Under the pieces are notes generated by a model. The model was not told where the DNA came from. It saw nothing but the letters and a program-made list of their open reading frames with translations, and ran no database searches. A stretch of 64,000 nt of DNA from Bhargavaea ullalensis (GTDB lineage: Bacteria > Bacillota > Bacilli > Bacillales_A > Planococcaceae), in the NCBI RefSeq assembly GCF_040545425.1, contig NZ_JBEPLW010000002.1. One strand, 5' to 3'. Shown piece after piece: positions 7,296-15,328 of the stretch (positions are counted from its first letter, which is position 1; each line of letters starts with the position of its first letter). The translations under genes were made by a program, and so were the position numbers.

Positions 7296-8485
7296 TCTCT
7301 CCCTGTCTCATCCGGCACGAAGGTATTTTCCGTATAGCGCATCGCCGGTTCTTCATGTTCATCATATCGCTTTTTGAACAGCTTGAACAAATGGGTTGCC
7401 AGCACTTTGACCAGCGCATAGCCCGGAATCCCGAGGATGACCCCGGGGACGCCGAACAGCGAACCGGACGTCAGCAAGACGAAAATGATTGTGACCGGAT
7501 GGATATGCATTGTTTTACCCATGATCTGCGGAGAAATAAACTTCGACTCGACGAGCTGGACGGCTGTCCAGACGACCGCAAGCTTCAAAATCATGAACGG
7601 CGAGGTGACGAGCGCGATGATCAGTGCGGGCGTGATCGCGATCACCGGGCCGAGGTACGGCACGACACTCGTGACGGCGGCAAGTGCGCCGAGCACAAGT
7701 GCATACTTCATGCCGATGATGAGAAACCCGATCGAGACCATGAACCCGATGCACAACGATACGAGCACCTGGCCGAGAATATACGCGCTGAGCTGGCGGT
7801 CCGCATCCGTGAAGATCTCGGTCGCATCGTCCCTCATCCTCGGCGGCAGCAGGTTCAGGACATACCGCGGCAACTGCTCGCCGTCCTTCAGCAGATAAAA
7901 CAGGATGAACGGGACGGTGATGACCGACAGGATGATACCGGTGAGCGTCGAGATGAAATTACTAATGCCCGACGCAATGCCTCCGGCGGTGTCTTGGAAG
8001 AACCCTGCGATATTCTCAAAAAACGTATCCGTAATTGTGGCCAGGCTGAAATTCAGCTCATTGTAATAAGTCGCAAACAGCGAAGTGCTCAAGTACTTGT
8101 CGATATTCAGCATAAGCGTCCGGAAATAGCCCGGGAATTCCTGAACGAGATTGTGGAACTGTTCTTTCAGGAACGGGAAAATCAGAAAGATGATGAGCGT
8201 GATGAGGCCGATCCCGCCGATGTAGATGATCAAGATTCCCCATAAACGCGGCACCCTGGCCCGCTCCAGAAGCCGCAGCAACGGACGCAGCAGATAAAAC
8301 AAAATCATCGCCAGGATGACCGGCAGGACGACGGTCTGCAACAGCACCCTCACCGGCGTGAAGATAAACGAAACCCGATCGTAGACGAGGATGATCAGCC
8401 CTGCCAGCAGGACGGCGGAAAGCACAAACAGCGTGCTGCGACCGCCGAGAAAGCGGATCACCCTCGACTCTCCCCTTTTCTCCAT
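7292..8485 (-). CDS. AI-2E family membrane permease
   Basis: A 397-residue polytopic membrane protein of the AI-2E/PerM family. Hydrophobic segments occur at the N-terminus (about residues 17-90), and a second cluster after residue 210 includes the family's typical glycine- and proline-rich block (VTSVVPYLGPVIAITPALI) and GVPGVILGIPGYALVKV. Members include putative autoinducer exporters and Na+/H+ antiporters, so the substrate cannot be told. The ATG at 8485 is preceded by GGGGGAAAACCA. It follows the LCP gene with a 19-base gap and overlaps the spo0M-like gene, making a three-gene unit. Confidence 0.88.
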   Translation of the reverse strand: MEKRGESRVIRFLGGRSTLFVLSAVLLAGLIILVYDRVSFIFTPVRVLLQTVVLPVILAMILFYLLRPLLRLLERARVPRLWGILIIYIGGIGLITLIIFLIFPFLKEQFHNLVQEFPGYFRTLMLNIDKYLSTSLFATYYNELNFSLATITDTFFENIAGFFQDTAGGIASGISNFISTLTGIILSVITVPFILFYLLKDGEQLPRYVLNLLPPRMRDDATEIFTDADRQLSAYILGQVLVSLCIGFMVSIGFLIIGMKYALVLGALAAVTSVVPYLGPVIAITPALIIALVTSPFMILKLAVVWTAVQLVESKFISPQIMGKTMHIHPVTIIFVLLTSGSLFGVPGVILGIPGYALVKVLATHLFKLFKKRYDEHEEPAMRYTENTFVPDETGRD

Positions 8486-8503
8486 TGGTTTTCCCCCAGA
8501 TCG

Positions 8504-9484
8504 TTAGTTGGCGAATGCAGACGCGCCCGTTTCGGTGAGCGGAAGGTCAAGAAACTTCCCGAGCGCCTCCCGGTTGGCGGGCACGTCGATTTCAAGTACG
8601 GACCCGGCATGCGGATAAGAGGCGAATGAATAAGTGCCTTCCTCCGGCACGGTCATGCGCTCGATCTCCACGCCTCCGGAAAGGATGGCCCGCATCACTT
8701 TCTGGAGGCCGTCCATCCCGCCGATGTCCGTTTCCACGTAGCCGGTTGCCGCTCCGGCGAGTTTCGGAAGCCTTGTCAGCGTCTTAGGCGACACAATTTC
8801 GTCTTTCAGCGCAGCGATGACTTTCTGCTGCCTGTCCACGCGTCCGAAGTCCCCTTCCCTGTCTGCACGGAACCGGGCGTACCCGAGCAGTTCCTTCCCG
8901 TTCAGGTCGTGGACCCCGGGCAAGAGGGTGACGCCGATTTTCTCGGACATTTCCTTCTCGACATCGATCGTGACACCGTTCGGCGCGGCAATATCGATCA
9001 GCTTTTCAAAATTGTCAAAGTCCGTCACCGCATAATGGTGGATCGGCACGCCGAACATTCCGGATATCGTGTCTTTTGCAAGCTGGACGCCTCCAAGATA
9101 ATAGGCGGTGTTCAGCTTGTACGACTTGTAGCCGGGGATGTCCGCATAAATGTCCCGCATGAAGGAGACCAGCTTCACTTTTCCGGACTCGCGGTTCCAG
9201 GAGGCCAGCAGCATCGTGTCGGACCGGGACTTGCCGGAACCGTCGTCGTCTACGCCGAGCAGCAGGTAGTTTTCAATGTACGGCTGCCTGGCATCAGCCG
9301 GGTCTCCGCGGAATGTGCCGGAGTCCGGCTTGTTTCCTGCCGCCAATTCCTTGCCCTGGTTGTACTGCCAGACGGAATACAGGCCGCCGGCGATGAACCC
9401 GACGAACAAGAGGGCAAACAGTGTCCTGAACGGCCGGAGCTTTCTCCGTTTTTTTCGCTGCGCCCTTGTATGTGGCTGTTCCAT
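8504..9484 (-). CDS. LytR-CpsA-Psr (LCP) family cell-wall ligase
   Basis: LCP enzymes attach teichoic acids or other anionic glycopolymers from an undecaprenyl carrier to peptidoglycan. The 326-residue protein has a basic cytoplasmic tail, one membrane helix (about residues 20-40) and an extracytoplasmic LCP domain. Pyrophosphate-binding residues are visible in SRSDTMLLASW, MRDIYADIPG and RFRADREGDFGRVDRQQ. I chose the ATG at 9484 because TTTGGAGGA lies 7 bases upstream; the frame is open 20 codons further but without a binding site. A 30-base inverted repeat occupies the divergent region shared with msrA. Confidence 0.92.
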   Translation of the reverse strand: MEQPHTRAQRKKRRKLRPFRTLFALLFVGFIAGGLYSVWQYNQGKELAAGNKPDSGTFRGDPADARQPYIENYLLLGVDDDGSGKSRSDTMLLASWNRESGKVKLVSFMRDIYADIPGYKSYKLNTAYYLGGVQLAKDTISGMFGVPIHHYAVTDFDNFEKLIDIAAPNGVTIDVEKEMSEKIGVTLLPGVHDLNGKELLGYARFRADREGDFGRVDRQQKVIAALKDEIVSPKTLTRLPKLAGAATGYVETDIGGMDGLQKVMRAILSGGVEIERMTVPEEGTYSFASYPHAGSVLEIDVPANREALGKFLDLPLTETGASAFAN

Positions 9485-9519
9485 AAAAATTCCTCCAAAG
9501 TTGTATTCGTTCATAGGAC

Positions 9520-9549
9520 GGCATGTGCAACCCCCGGGTTGCACGTGCC
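9520..9549. repeat. 30-bp inverted repeat between the divergent LCP and msrA genes
   Basis: Fourteen-base arms (GGCATGTGCAACCC and GGGTTGCACGTGCC) with one G-T mismatch surround two cytosines. The element abuts the -35 box proposed for msrA. It could be an operator or a leader hairpin of the LCP gene. Confidence 0.6.
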
Positions 9550-9579
9550 TTGCCGCCGGTTCGGCCGCCGTGCTACAAT
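9550..9579 (+). promoter_or_regulatory. Probable sigma-A promoter of msrA
   Basis: TTGCCG at 9550-9555 and TACAAT at 9574-9579 are separated by 18 bases, with the msrA start 31 bases further on. The match to the -10 box is good and to the -35 box fair. Confidence 0.5.
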
Positions 9580-9609
9580 CACCGCAGAACAGAAAAGAGG
9601 GTGACCGAC

Positions 9610-10143
9610 ATGTCGCAAGCCAAGACAGAGAAAGCGATCTTCGCAGGCGGATGCTTCTGGTGCATGGTGAAGCCGTTCAAGGAATGGGACGGCATCGTGG
9701 ATGTAGTCTCGGGCTATACCGGAGGGACGCTGGAAAATCCGACCTACGAAGAAGTGAAAAAAGGCGGTACCGGCCATTACGAGGCCGTCGAGATCGAGTT
9801 TGACCCGGACGTCTTCCCTTATTCGGAACTTCTCAATGTGTATTGGCAGCAGATCGATCCGACCGATGACGGCGGTCAGTTCCATGACCGCGGAGACTCC
9901 TACCGGACGGCCATCTTCTGGACAACGGATGGACAAAAGGAGGAGGCCCTCCGTTCCCGCAGAGCACTGGATGAAAGCGGCCGCTTCGGCAAACCGGTCG
10001 TCACGGAAATTCTGCCCGCGTCGGTCTTTTATCCCGCTGAATCGTATCATCAGGACTATTATCTCAAAGAACCCGGCCATTATGAACAAGATCGCTCGGA
10101 TTCGGGCCGTGATGAATTTATCGCGGGGCATTGGAAAAATTGA
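9610..10143 (+). CDS. msrA: Peptide-methionine (S)-S-oxide reductase (copy 1)
   Basis: A 177-residue MsrA that repairs S-methionine sulfoxide in oxidised proteins with thioredoxin. The catalytic cysteine is in FAGGCFWCMVKPF near residue 17, followed by the usual VVSGYTGG and GHYEAV blocks and HQDYYLK. The ATG at 9610 has GAGGG upstream; an open frame extends 29 codons further without a binding site and across the promoter, so I reject the longer start. A second msrA lies at 36.8-37.4 kb in an msrB-msrA unit; this copy is alone and divergent from the LCP gene. Confidence 0.94.
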   Translation: MSQAKTEKAIFAGGCFWCMVKPFKEWDGIVDVVSGYTGGTLENPTYEEVKKGGTGHYEAVEIEFDPDVFPYSELLNVYWQQIDPTDDGGQFHDRGDSYRTAIFWTTDGQKEEALRSRRALDESGRFGKPVVTEILPASVFYPAESYHQDYYLKEPGHYEQDRSDSGRDEFIAGHWKN

Positions 10144-10256
10144 CGGCACCCGCTCCGGCGGATGCTTTTTATTTTGGACTGCCGGTTTGTCCGCACACGC
10201 CGGACTTGCACCCTTCGCTCCCTGCAGGTAAAATATAGCAGGAAGGTGATCATCAT

Positions 10257-10508
10257 ATGAAGCTGATGCAGTGGGCCTATACCCGCAAGTATCAGGTAAA
10301 GGCCTTGTTCGATGACTTCCCCGAAACGGTTTTCCTGTTCAGGAGAATCGGGGACTATTATTTCCTGTATTCCTCACGGGGCGGCGAATACGGCATGCTG
10401 CCGGAGCGGCGCGATTATACGGCAATGGAAGAGCTCGTCAACGAAGAACTGGGCACGCTCAACCATTACCAAAACCGCAGAAGCGCCCGCGGCCTGGATG
10501 TCTCTTGA
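10257..10508 (+). CDS. Small conserved-looking protein of unknown function
   Basis: The 83 residues form a soluble, aromatic-rich protein (WAYTRKYQVKALFDDFPET, then a DYYFLYSS segment) with no signal peptide or membrane helix. I do not recognise a family. It is supported as a gene by a good binding site (GGAAGGTGATC, about 8 bases before the ATG) and by codon use like its neighbours. It stands alone between msrA and the ABC-F gene on the same strand, with no terminator clearly visible on either side. No function is proposed. Confidence 0.65.
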   Translation: MKLMQWAYTRKYQVKALFDDFPETVFLFRRIGDYYFLYSSRGGEYGMLPERRDYTAMEELVNEELGTLNHYQNRRSARGLDVS

Positions 10509-10573
10509 CCCGCCGTCATCCCCCTTTTGTCTTTGTGCGTCCCCGGCTGTTTCGGTCCGGGGGCGCTTTATGG

Positions 10574-10579
10574 TATAAT
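10574..10579 (+). promoter_or_regulatory. Likely -10 box upstream of the ABC-F gene
   Basis: A perfect TATAAT lies 30 bases before the start codon. A matching -35 box is not obvious. Confidence 0.45.
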
Positions 10580-10608
10580 CGGAGCATTGTGTACAAGGAG
10601 GAGAACTC

Positions 10609-12216
10609 ATGATCCAAGTCAGTAACGTCAGTCTTCGCTTCGGCGACCGCAAGCTGTTCGAAGACGTCAACATAAAATTCAACCCGGGCAACTGCTACGG
10701 GCTCATCGGTGCGAACGGCGCCGGTAAATCGACCTTCCTCAAGGTCCTTTCCGGAGAACTCGAACCCCAGACGGGCAATGTCTCGATGGGGCCGGATGAG
10801 CGGCTCGCCATCCTGAAACAGAACCACTTCGAATATGAAGAAAACGAAGTCCTCGAAACAGTCATCATGGGCTACAAGCGCCTCTATGAAGTGATGAACG
10901 AAAAGAACGCAATCTATATGAAGGAAGACTTCTCCGACGAAGACGGCATGCGCGCAGCGGAACTTGAAGGCGAATTCGCGGAGATGAACGGATGGGAGGC
11001 GGAAACCGACGCATCCATCCTCCTCCAGGGCCTCGGCATTCCGGAATCGCTTCACCACACAAAGATGAAGGAACTCACCGGTTCCGACAAAGTGAAAGTG
11101 CTCCTCGCTCAGGCCCTGTTCGGCAAGCCGGATGTCCTGCTGCTCGATGAGCCGACAAACCACCTGGACCTTCAGGCCATCCGCTGGCTTGAAGAGTTCC
11201 TCATCAACTTTGAAAACACCGTCATCGTCGTTTCCCACGACCGCCACTTCCTGAACAAAGTGTGCACCCATATCGCCGACCTCGACTTCAGCAAGATCCA
11301 GCTGTACGTCGGCAACTATGACTTCTGGTATGAATCGAGCCAGCTCGCAGCCAAGATGGCCTCCGAGCAAAACAAGAAAAAAGAAGAAAAGATCAAGGAA
11401 CTGCAGGCATTCATCGCGCGCTTCAGCGCCAATGCCTCCAAATCCAAACAGGCGACTTCCCGGAAGAAAATGCTCGACAAAATCGAACTGGACGACATTC
11501 GTCCGTCTTCCCGACGCTATCCGTACGTCAATTTCCAGGTTTCCCGCGAAATCGGCAATGACGTCCTCCAAGTGAAGGACCTTACGATCTCCGAGGAAGG
11601 ACACACGTTCGTCGAGAACATCAACTTCACGATGAACAAGGATGACAAAATCATCCTCATCGGCAACCCATTGGCAAAGTCCGCTTTGCTTGATGTGCTT
11701 GCAGGCGAAAAAGAGCCGGATGCCGGTTCCTATAAATGGGGCGTGACGACTTCCCAGGCGTATTTCCCTCAGGACAACGAAGAGTACTTCTCCGGCAGCG
11801 AGCCGACGCTTGTCGATTGGCTGCGCCAGTACTCACCTGAAGACCAGACGGAGACATTCCTCCGCGGCTTCCTCGGCCGCATGCTCTTCTCGGGCGAAGA
11901 AGTGAAGAAAAAGCCGTCGGTTCTTTCCGGCGGAGAAAAAGTCCGCTGCATGCTTTCGAAGATGATGCTGACGAATGCGAACGTCCTGCTTCTTGATGAG
12001 CCGACGAACCACCTGGACCTTGAATCGATCCAGGCGCTCAACAATGGACTGATCGCCTTCAAGGGTGCAATGATGTTCACTTCTCATGACCATCAGTTCA
12101 TCCAGACGATCGCAAACCGCGTCATCGAAATCATGGACGACGGGTCGATTCTCGATAAGCAGCTCACCTACGACGAATATCTGGAATGGCGGGACTCACA
12201 GAGCGTCGCCAACTGA
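10609..12216 (+). CDS. ABC-F family ATPase, YkpA/YbiT type
   Basis: This 535-residue soluble protein has two ABC ATPase domains joined by a charged linker and no membrane helices. ABC-F proteins bind ribosomes and modulate translation. Domain 1 has Walker A GANGAGKST (near residue 36), Walker B with LLLDEPTNHLDL and a degenerate signature (LTGSDKVKV). Domain 2 has signature LSGGEKVRC and Walker B LLLDEPTNHLDL, but its Walker A reads GNPLAKSALLD, lacking the usual GxGKS/T loop. B. subtilis YkpA, as I recall it, is altered at the same place, so this seems a subfamily trait. The start has AAGGAGGAG upstream. A strong terminator follows. Confidence 0.9.
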   Translation: MIQVSNVSLRFGDRKLFEDVNIKFNPGNCYGLIGANGAGKSTFLKVLSGELEPQTGNVSMGPDERLAILKQNHFEYEENEVLETVIMGYKRLYEVMNEKNAIYMKEDFSDEDGMRAAELEGEFAEMNGWEAETDASILLQGLGIPESLHHTKMKELTGSDKVKVLLAQALFGKPDVLLLDEPTNHLDLQAIRWLEEFLINFENTVIVVSHDRHFLNKVCTHIADLDFSKIQLYVGNYDFWYESSQLAAKMASEQNKKKEEKIKELQAFIARFSANASKSKQATSRKKMLDKIELDDIRPSSRRYPYVNFQVSREIGNDVLQVKDLTISEEGHTFVENINFTMNKDDKIILIGNPLAKSALLDVLAGEKEPDAGSYKWGVTTSQAYFPQDNEEYFSGSEPTLVDWLRQYSPEDQTETFLRGFLGRMLFSGEEVKKKPSVLSGGEKVRCMLSKMMLTNANVLLLDEPTNHLDLESIQALNNGLIAFKGAMMFTSHDHQFIQTIANRVIEIMDDGSILDKQLTYDEYLEWRDSQSVAN

Positions 12217-12223
12217 ACAGCTT

Positions 12224-12255
12224 AAAAGGGAGGCGGACATCCGCCTCCCTTTTAC
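12224..12255. terminator. Bidirectional terminator between the ABC-F and ykvA-like genes
   Basis: A perfect 14-base inverted repeat (AAAAGGGAGGCGGA, two-base loop CA) serves both convergent genes. It reaches into the stop codon of the leftward gene. Confidence 0.88.
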
Positions 12256-12731
12256 TTTTTCCTCAAATACCGTCTCGCCAGCACGCCCGCAGGCAGTTTC
12301 CGCACGAGGCGTCCGCCTTTATTGCTGATCTTCTCCAGCGTACGGAGCAGTCGCGTACTTCCCGTCCAATGATCCTGCATCACTTCTTCTCCGGCGCTTC
12401 CGATGAGCGTTGTGACGATGAATGACGCCACTGCCACATCATCGAGATAGCCGCCGGGCCCGAGCAGCCCTTCCGGCAGAAAATCGATCGGACTGATGAA
12501 GTACAAGATGCCGCTCGCGATGAGCAGCTTGCTTTTCCGGTCGATGCGTCCGTCCGTCATCGACTTCATGAGCAGATGAAACAGATCCGGCGCAAACAGG
12601 ACGATATCTGCGACCTTCCCCCGCTTCCCCGGCTTCTGCCCGAGCCATCGGGCAATCCGGGAGCGGAGCCGTTCATAGAAGCCCTGCTGCTCTTCCGGAG
12701 ACGGCAGCGGCTGTTTGAGTTCTTGTTCCAT
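12252..12731 (-). CDS. DUF1232 (YkvA-like) membrane protein
   Basis: A 159-residue protein with the DUF1232 core, recognised by SKLLIASGILYFISPIDFLPEG followed within a few residues by LDDVAVASFIV (about residues 75-115). The domain holds two hydrophobic segments and occurs widely in small bacterial membrane proteins of unknown function. The rest is basic, including a C-terminal KLPAGVLARRYLRKK tail. I prefer the ATG at 12731, where AAGGGG is about 10 bases upstream; the GTG three codons earlier lies too close to that element. It is convergent with the ABC-F gene and divergent from the lipoprotein gene. Confidence 0.82.
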   Translation of the reverse strand: MEQELKQPLPSPEEQQGFYERLRSRIARWLGQKPGKRGKVADIVLFAPDLFHLLMKSMTDGRIDRKSKLLIASGILYFISPIDFLPEGLLGPGGYLDDVAVASFIVTTLIGSAGEEVMQDHWTGSTRLLRTLEKISNKGGRLVRKLPAGVLARRYLRKK

Positions 12732-12778
12732 TCGGCACACGCCCCTTCTACGATTAAATTACCGGTTTCGACTCTTTT

Positions 12779-12805
12779 TGAAACCTCTTTACCACCGCGG
12801 ACGAC
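12779..12805 (+). promoter_or_regulatory. Candidate ECF-sigma promoter of the lipoprotein gene
   Basis: TGAAAC at 12779-12784 and CGAC at 12802-12805 are 17 bases apart, the layout recognised by sigma-W/X/M-type factors of Bacillus. A start here would give a leader of about 40 bases. No good sigma-A pair competes, although TAGAAT lies nearby. Confidence 0.4.
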
Positions 12806-12849
12806 AAATTAGGTAGAATGGGTGTAGTCAACGGAAAGGAGAGACATCT

Positions 12850-13644
12850 ATGAAACAACTGAGATGGGCCGCCGCAGCATCGATTGCGCTTCTGCTTGCA
12901 GGCTGCGGGGCCGGAAACAACGAAAACGGTGACAAAGCGGACGATGCGGTCACGGAAGATTCCGGCGAAGTAACGGGCGCCGAAACGGACCCGGGTACCG
13001 AACAGGCGCCTGACAAGGAAACAGACGATCAGGAAGCAGCCGCAGAAGAAGACGGCGAAGAAGACGGCGAGGTTTCCGAGGATGAGGAAAGCGGCGGGCA
13101 ACAGGAGAATATCGAATCCGGGTCCGAATTCACCGCATCCGGTTTGTTCCCTCCTGAAGGCGCACAGATGCATTTCAAAGGAGAAGGCAATGAGTTTGCC
13201 GAACTGGATATCCGGGTGCTTCTGTCGGACGGCAAGCATGTTGTCTTCGACGAAGACAACGGCGGCGTCACGATGCGCAAAGCTTACCGCATCGGTGACG
13301 ACCGTATTGAACAAGTGATGGCCATGCCGCTTGAAGGCACCGAACCCGTGCCGACAGCCGAAGAACTCGGTGCCATGGATCCGATGAACACCTACCTCGT
13401 CTTCCCTGCACAAGAAGGCGCAGAATTTGAAGGCTGGAAAGTGGTCAGCACAGATGAGTCCGTAGAGACGCCGTTCAAGACGTTTGAGCATGCGGTCCTC
13501 ATTGAAGAGGAAACGGCAGACTTCACGAACCGTACATGGCTCGTTCCCGGATTTGGGGAAGTGAAAAGAGAATCAGTGATGGAAGAGGAAGGCCAGGAGC
13601 CGTTTGTCGTCACTTCCGTACTGGAATCAGTGTCCGGCATGTAA
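12850..13644 (+). CDS. Secreted lipoprotein with acidic linker, unknown function
   Basis: The 264-residue protein starts with a lipoprotein signal: basic KQLR, a hydrophobic core and lipobox LLAGC, placing the lipidated cysteine at residue 19. A very acidic linker (about residues 24-85, mostly D, E, G and T) is followed by a folded domain from about residue 90 (FTASGLFPPEGAQMHFKGEG onwards) that includes an FPAQEGAEFEGWKVV segment and a closing VPGFGEVKRE. I do not recognise the domain with confidence. It should sit on the outer face of the membrane. The binding site is GGAAAGGAG. A candidate ECF promoter would make it an envelope-stress gene. Confidence 0.8.
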   Translation: MKQLRWAAAASIALLLAGCGAGNNENGDKADDAVTEDSGEVTGAETDPGTEQAPDKETDDQEAAAEEDGEEDGEVSEDEESGGQQENIESGSEFTASGLFPPEGAQMHFKGEGNEFAELDIRVLLSDGKHVVFDEDNGGVTMRKAYRIGDDRIEQVMAMPLEGTEPVPTAEELGAMDPMNTYLVFPAQEGAEFEGWKVVSTDESVETPFKTFEHAVLIEEETADFTNRTWLVPGFGEVKRESVMEEEGQEPFVVTSVLESVSGM

Positions 13645-13656
13645 GCGGACGGACCG

Positions 13657-13693
13657 AAAAAAAGGAGCATCCGGAATACCGGATGCTCCTTTT
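13657..13693. terminator. Bidirectional terminator between the lipoprotein and csp genes
   Basis: AAAAGGAGCATCCGG and CCGGATGCTCCTTTT pair across a four-base loop and lie between the two convergent genes. Confidence 0.9.
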
Positions 13694-13705
13694 GAATGTC
13701 GGCTA

Positions 13706-13906
13706 TTACAGTTTGACGACGTTTGCCGCCTGCGGTCCGCGGTTGCCTTCGACAACTTCGAACTCGACCTGCTGGCCTTCGTCAAGCGTTTTGAAGCCTT
13801 CGCCCTGAATGGCGGAGAAGTGGACGAATACGTCGTCCTCGCCTTCGACTTCGATGAATCCGAAGCCCTTTTCAGCATTGAACCATTTCACTGTACCTTG
13901 TTTCAT
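13706..13906 (-). CDS. Cold-shock protein (CspA family)
   Basis: A 66-residue single cold-shock domain that binds single-stranded RNA and DNA. Both RNA-binding motifs are intact: KGFGFIEVEG (RNP-1) and DVFVHFSAI (RNP-2), and the protein ends GPQAANVVKL as is typical. I start at the second of two tandem ATGs (13906), which has better spacing from GGGGG. A consensus promoter lies 150 bases upstream, and the leader carries a perfect 20-bp inverted repeat. Long structured leaders are typical of cold-induced csp mRNAs. It cannot be assigned to cspB, cspC or cspD from the sequence alone. Confidence 0.95.
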   Translation of the reverse strand: MKQGTVKWFNAEKGFGFIEVEGEDDVFVHFSAIQGEGFKTLDEGQQVEFEVVEGNRGPQAANVVKL

Positions 13907-13965
13907 CATGATACCCCCAGATCAAAATCAAAAATTAATATGGAACCCTTTTGATGAACAAAAAA

Positions 13966-14023
13966 ATTCACATATTATAAAAAGTACCGCAACGACCCCG
14001 ATCACTTTTTATAATATGTGAAT
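13966..14023 (-). repeat. Perfect 20-bp inverted repeat in the csp leader
   Basis: Arms at 13966-13985 and 14004-14023 match without error across an 18-base loop. The stem is almost all A-T (ATTCACATATTATAAAAAGT), so it would be stable in the cold and weaken on warming. It lies between the promoter and the start codon. Confidence 0.85.
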
Positions 14024-14055
14024 CCGCGTTTGGTCCCCTTGTTCGATTAAAGACA

Positions 14056-14083
14056 AGTATAGCATCTTCCAAGTCGTTGTCAA
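14056..14083 (-). promoter_or_regulatory. Sigma-A promoter of the cold-shock gene
   Basis: On the minus strand TTGACA and TATACT are separated by 16 bases. Transcription would begin near 14049 and give a leader of about 140 bases. Confidence 0.75.
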
Positions 14084-14103
14084 TCGATTTTGCAGAACAT
14101 TTT

Positions 14104-14406
14104 TCATTTTCGTGAAAACGGCGACGGCTGTCCGTCCCTGAGCGTCAGAATCCCGTGATAAAGCTGGAGATCTTCGGCACAGTCTTCACAAAAGCAGCTT
14201 TCCTTTTCTGACCAGAAGGCCCAGAACCGTTGATCTCGGGAAGCCTCGTTCCGGTGTTCCTTCCTGAATCCTTCCAGTATCCGCGCAAGCTGGACGGATG
14301 CCTCCTCGGGACAGTCATAGGTCCAGCGCTGCACGACTTCATCCTGCCAGCCTTCAAACAGCCACCACGGCTCATAATCTGCCCTCATGTAGATAATTTC
14401 ATACAT
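14104..14406 (-). CDS. DUF1033 family protein
   Basis: A 100-residue cytosolic protein recognised by its opening, MYEIIYMRADYEPWWLFEGW, and by the later cysteine-containing block CFCEDCAEDLQLYHG. Both are hallmarks of the DUF1033 family found throughout Bacillales and staphylococci. Three cysteines within eight residues could bind metal or act in redox chemistry, but this is not shown. The ATG at 14406 has AGAGG about 9 bases upstream. It lies upstream of the csp promoter on the same strand, with no terminator visible between, so some read-through into csp is possible. Confidence 0.85.
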   Translation of the reverse strand: MYEIIYMRADYEPWWLFEGWQDEVVQRWTYDCPEEASVQLARILEGFRKEHRNEASRDQRFWAFWSEKESCFCEDCAEDLQLYHGILTLRDGQPSPFSRK

Positions 14407-14629
14407 TGTGATCAGCCTCTTTTGTCGATTGGTCTATGTCCCCCATTTTAGCAGATTTGAATCCGCCCTCCACTTAACTGCTCAAAGGACCATGCGGTTC
14501 GGATGCCGTCCGGACGGCGATGCGCTATAATATAGCCAAGGACCGGAATGGAAAATGGGAGACGGTGAAACTTTTTTCCTTTCCGAAACGTAGCTAAAGA
14601 TAAGATTCAAACAGGAGGTCCGGCTGCTC

Positions 14630-15328
14630 ATGAATAACTTTCAGCAATTCCTGACAAGGCAGGCCATCATGCTGCCAGTCAGCTTCGGGTCATGGCTCGC
14701 CCTGCTTCTCGGAGCAGGGATGGGATTTGTGCCGGCGACCGGCCTGCTCATCGCCATCTACCTGGCGGGTGACTTCTCCATCCGGCAGATTCAGACCACT
14801 TCCGAAGTGAAGCGGCTCGGCATGACCCGCTCCGAATATAAACATATTGATCATCAGCTCAGCGAGGCGAAGGCCAAGCTCCGCCAACTGAATGCCCATT
14901 ACGGCAACATCCGCTCGGTGCAGGCGTTCCGCCAGCTGAATGAACTGAACAAACTTTCCAAGCGGATCATCGGCATCGTCCGCCAAAATCCGAAGAAGTT
15001 CTACAATGTCGAGAAGTTCTTCTATGCCCATCTCGATTCGGCCGTCGAGCTCTCTTCCAAGTATGCGCTCCTCGCCAATCAGCCGACGAAAGACGAAGAA
15101 ATGAAGGCGGCGCTGCAGCAGACCCGGGAGACCCTTGGCGATTTGAACATTGAAATTCAAAAGGACGTCAAGCGCGCACTTGCCACCGATCTGGAAACGC
15201 TCCGCTTCGAACTGGACTATGCGGACGTCCTGACGGGTAAAGAGAAAAAGGAACTTGAAGCACCGAAAGACAAAACGCTGCCTCTGGAAGGAGATGACTC
15301 GGATGACCGAAAACAGATCGGCTCATGA
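14630..15328 (+). CDS. xpaC: XpaC family protein (5-bromo-4-chloroindolyl phosphate hydrolysis)
   Basis: The 232-residue protein has two N-terminal hydrophobic segments (about residues 12-48) and a long basic helical region, ending in an acidic tail. Sequence and context match XpaC, named for hydrolysis of 5-bromo-4-chloroindolyl phosphate in B. subtilis; its true substrate is unknown. It overlaps the telA gene by 26 bases, as expected for the xpaC-yaaN pair. The ATG at 14630 has GGAGG, at a rather long 12-base spacing. A TATAAT at 14526-14531 may be its -10 box, giving a leader of about 90 bases. Confidence 0.82.
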   Translation: MNNFQQFLTRQAIMLPVSFGSWLALLLGAGMGFVPATGLLIAIYLAGDFSIRQIQTTSEVKRLGMTRSEYKHIDHQLSEAKAKLRQLNAHYGNIRSVQAFRQLNELNKLSKRIIGIVRQNPKKFYNVEKFFYAHLDSAVELSSKYALLANQPTKDEEMKAALQQTRETLGDLNIEIQKDVKRALATDLETLRFELDYADVLTGKEKKELEAPKDKTLPLEGDDSDDRKQIGS

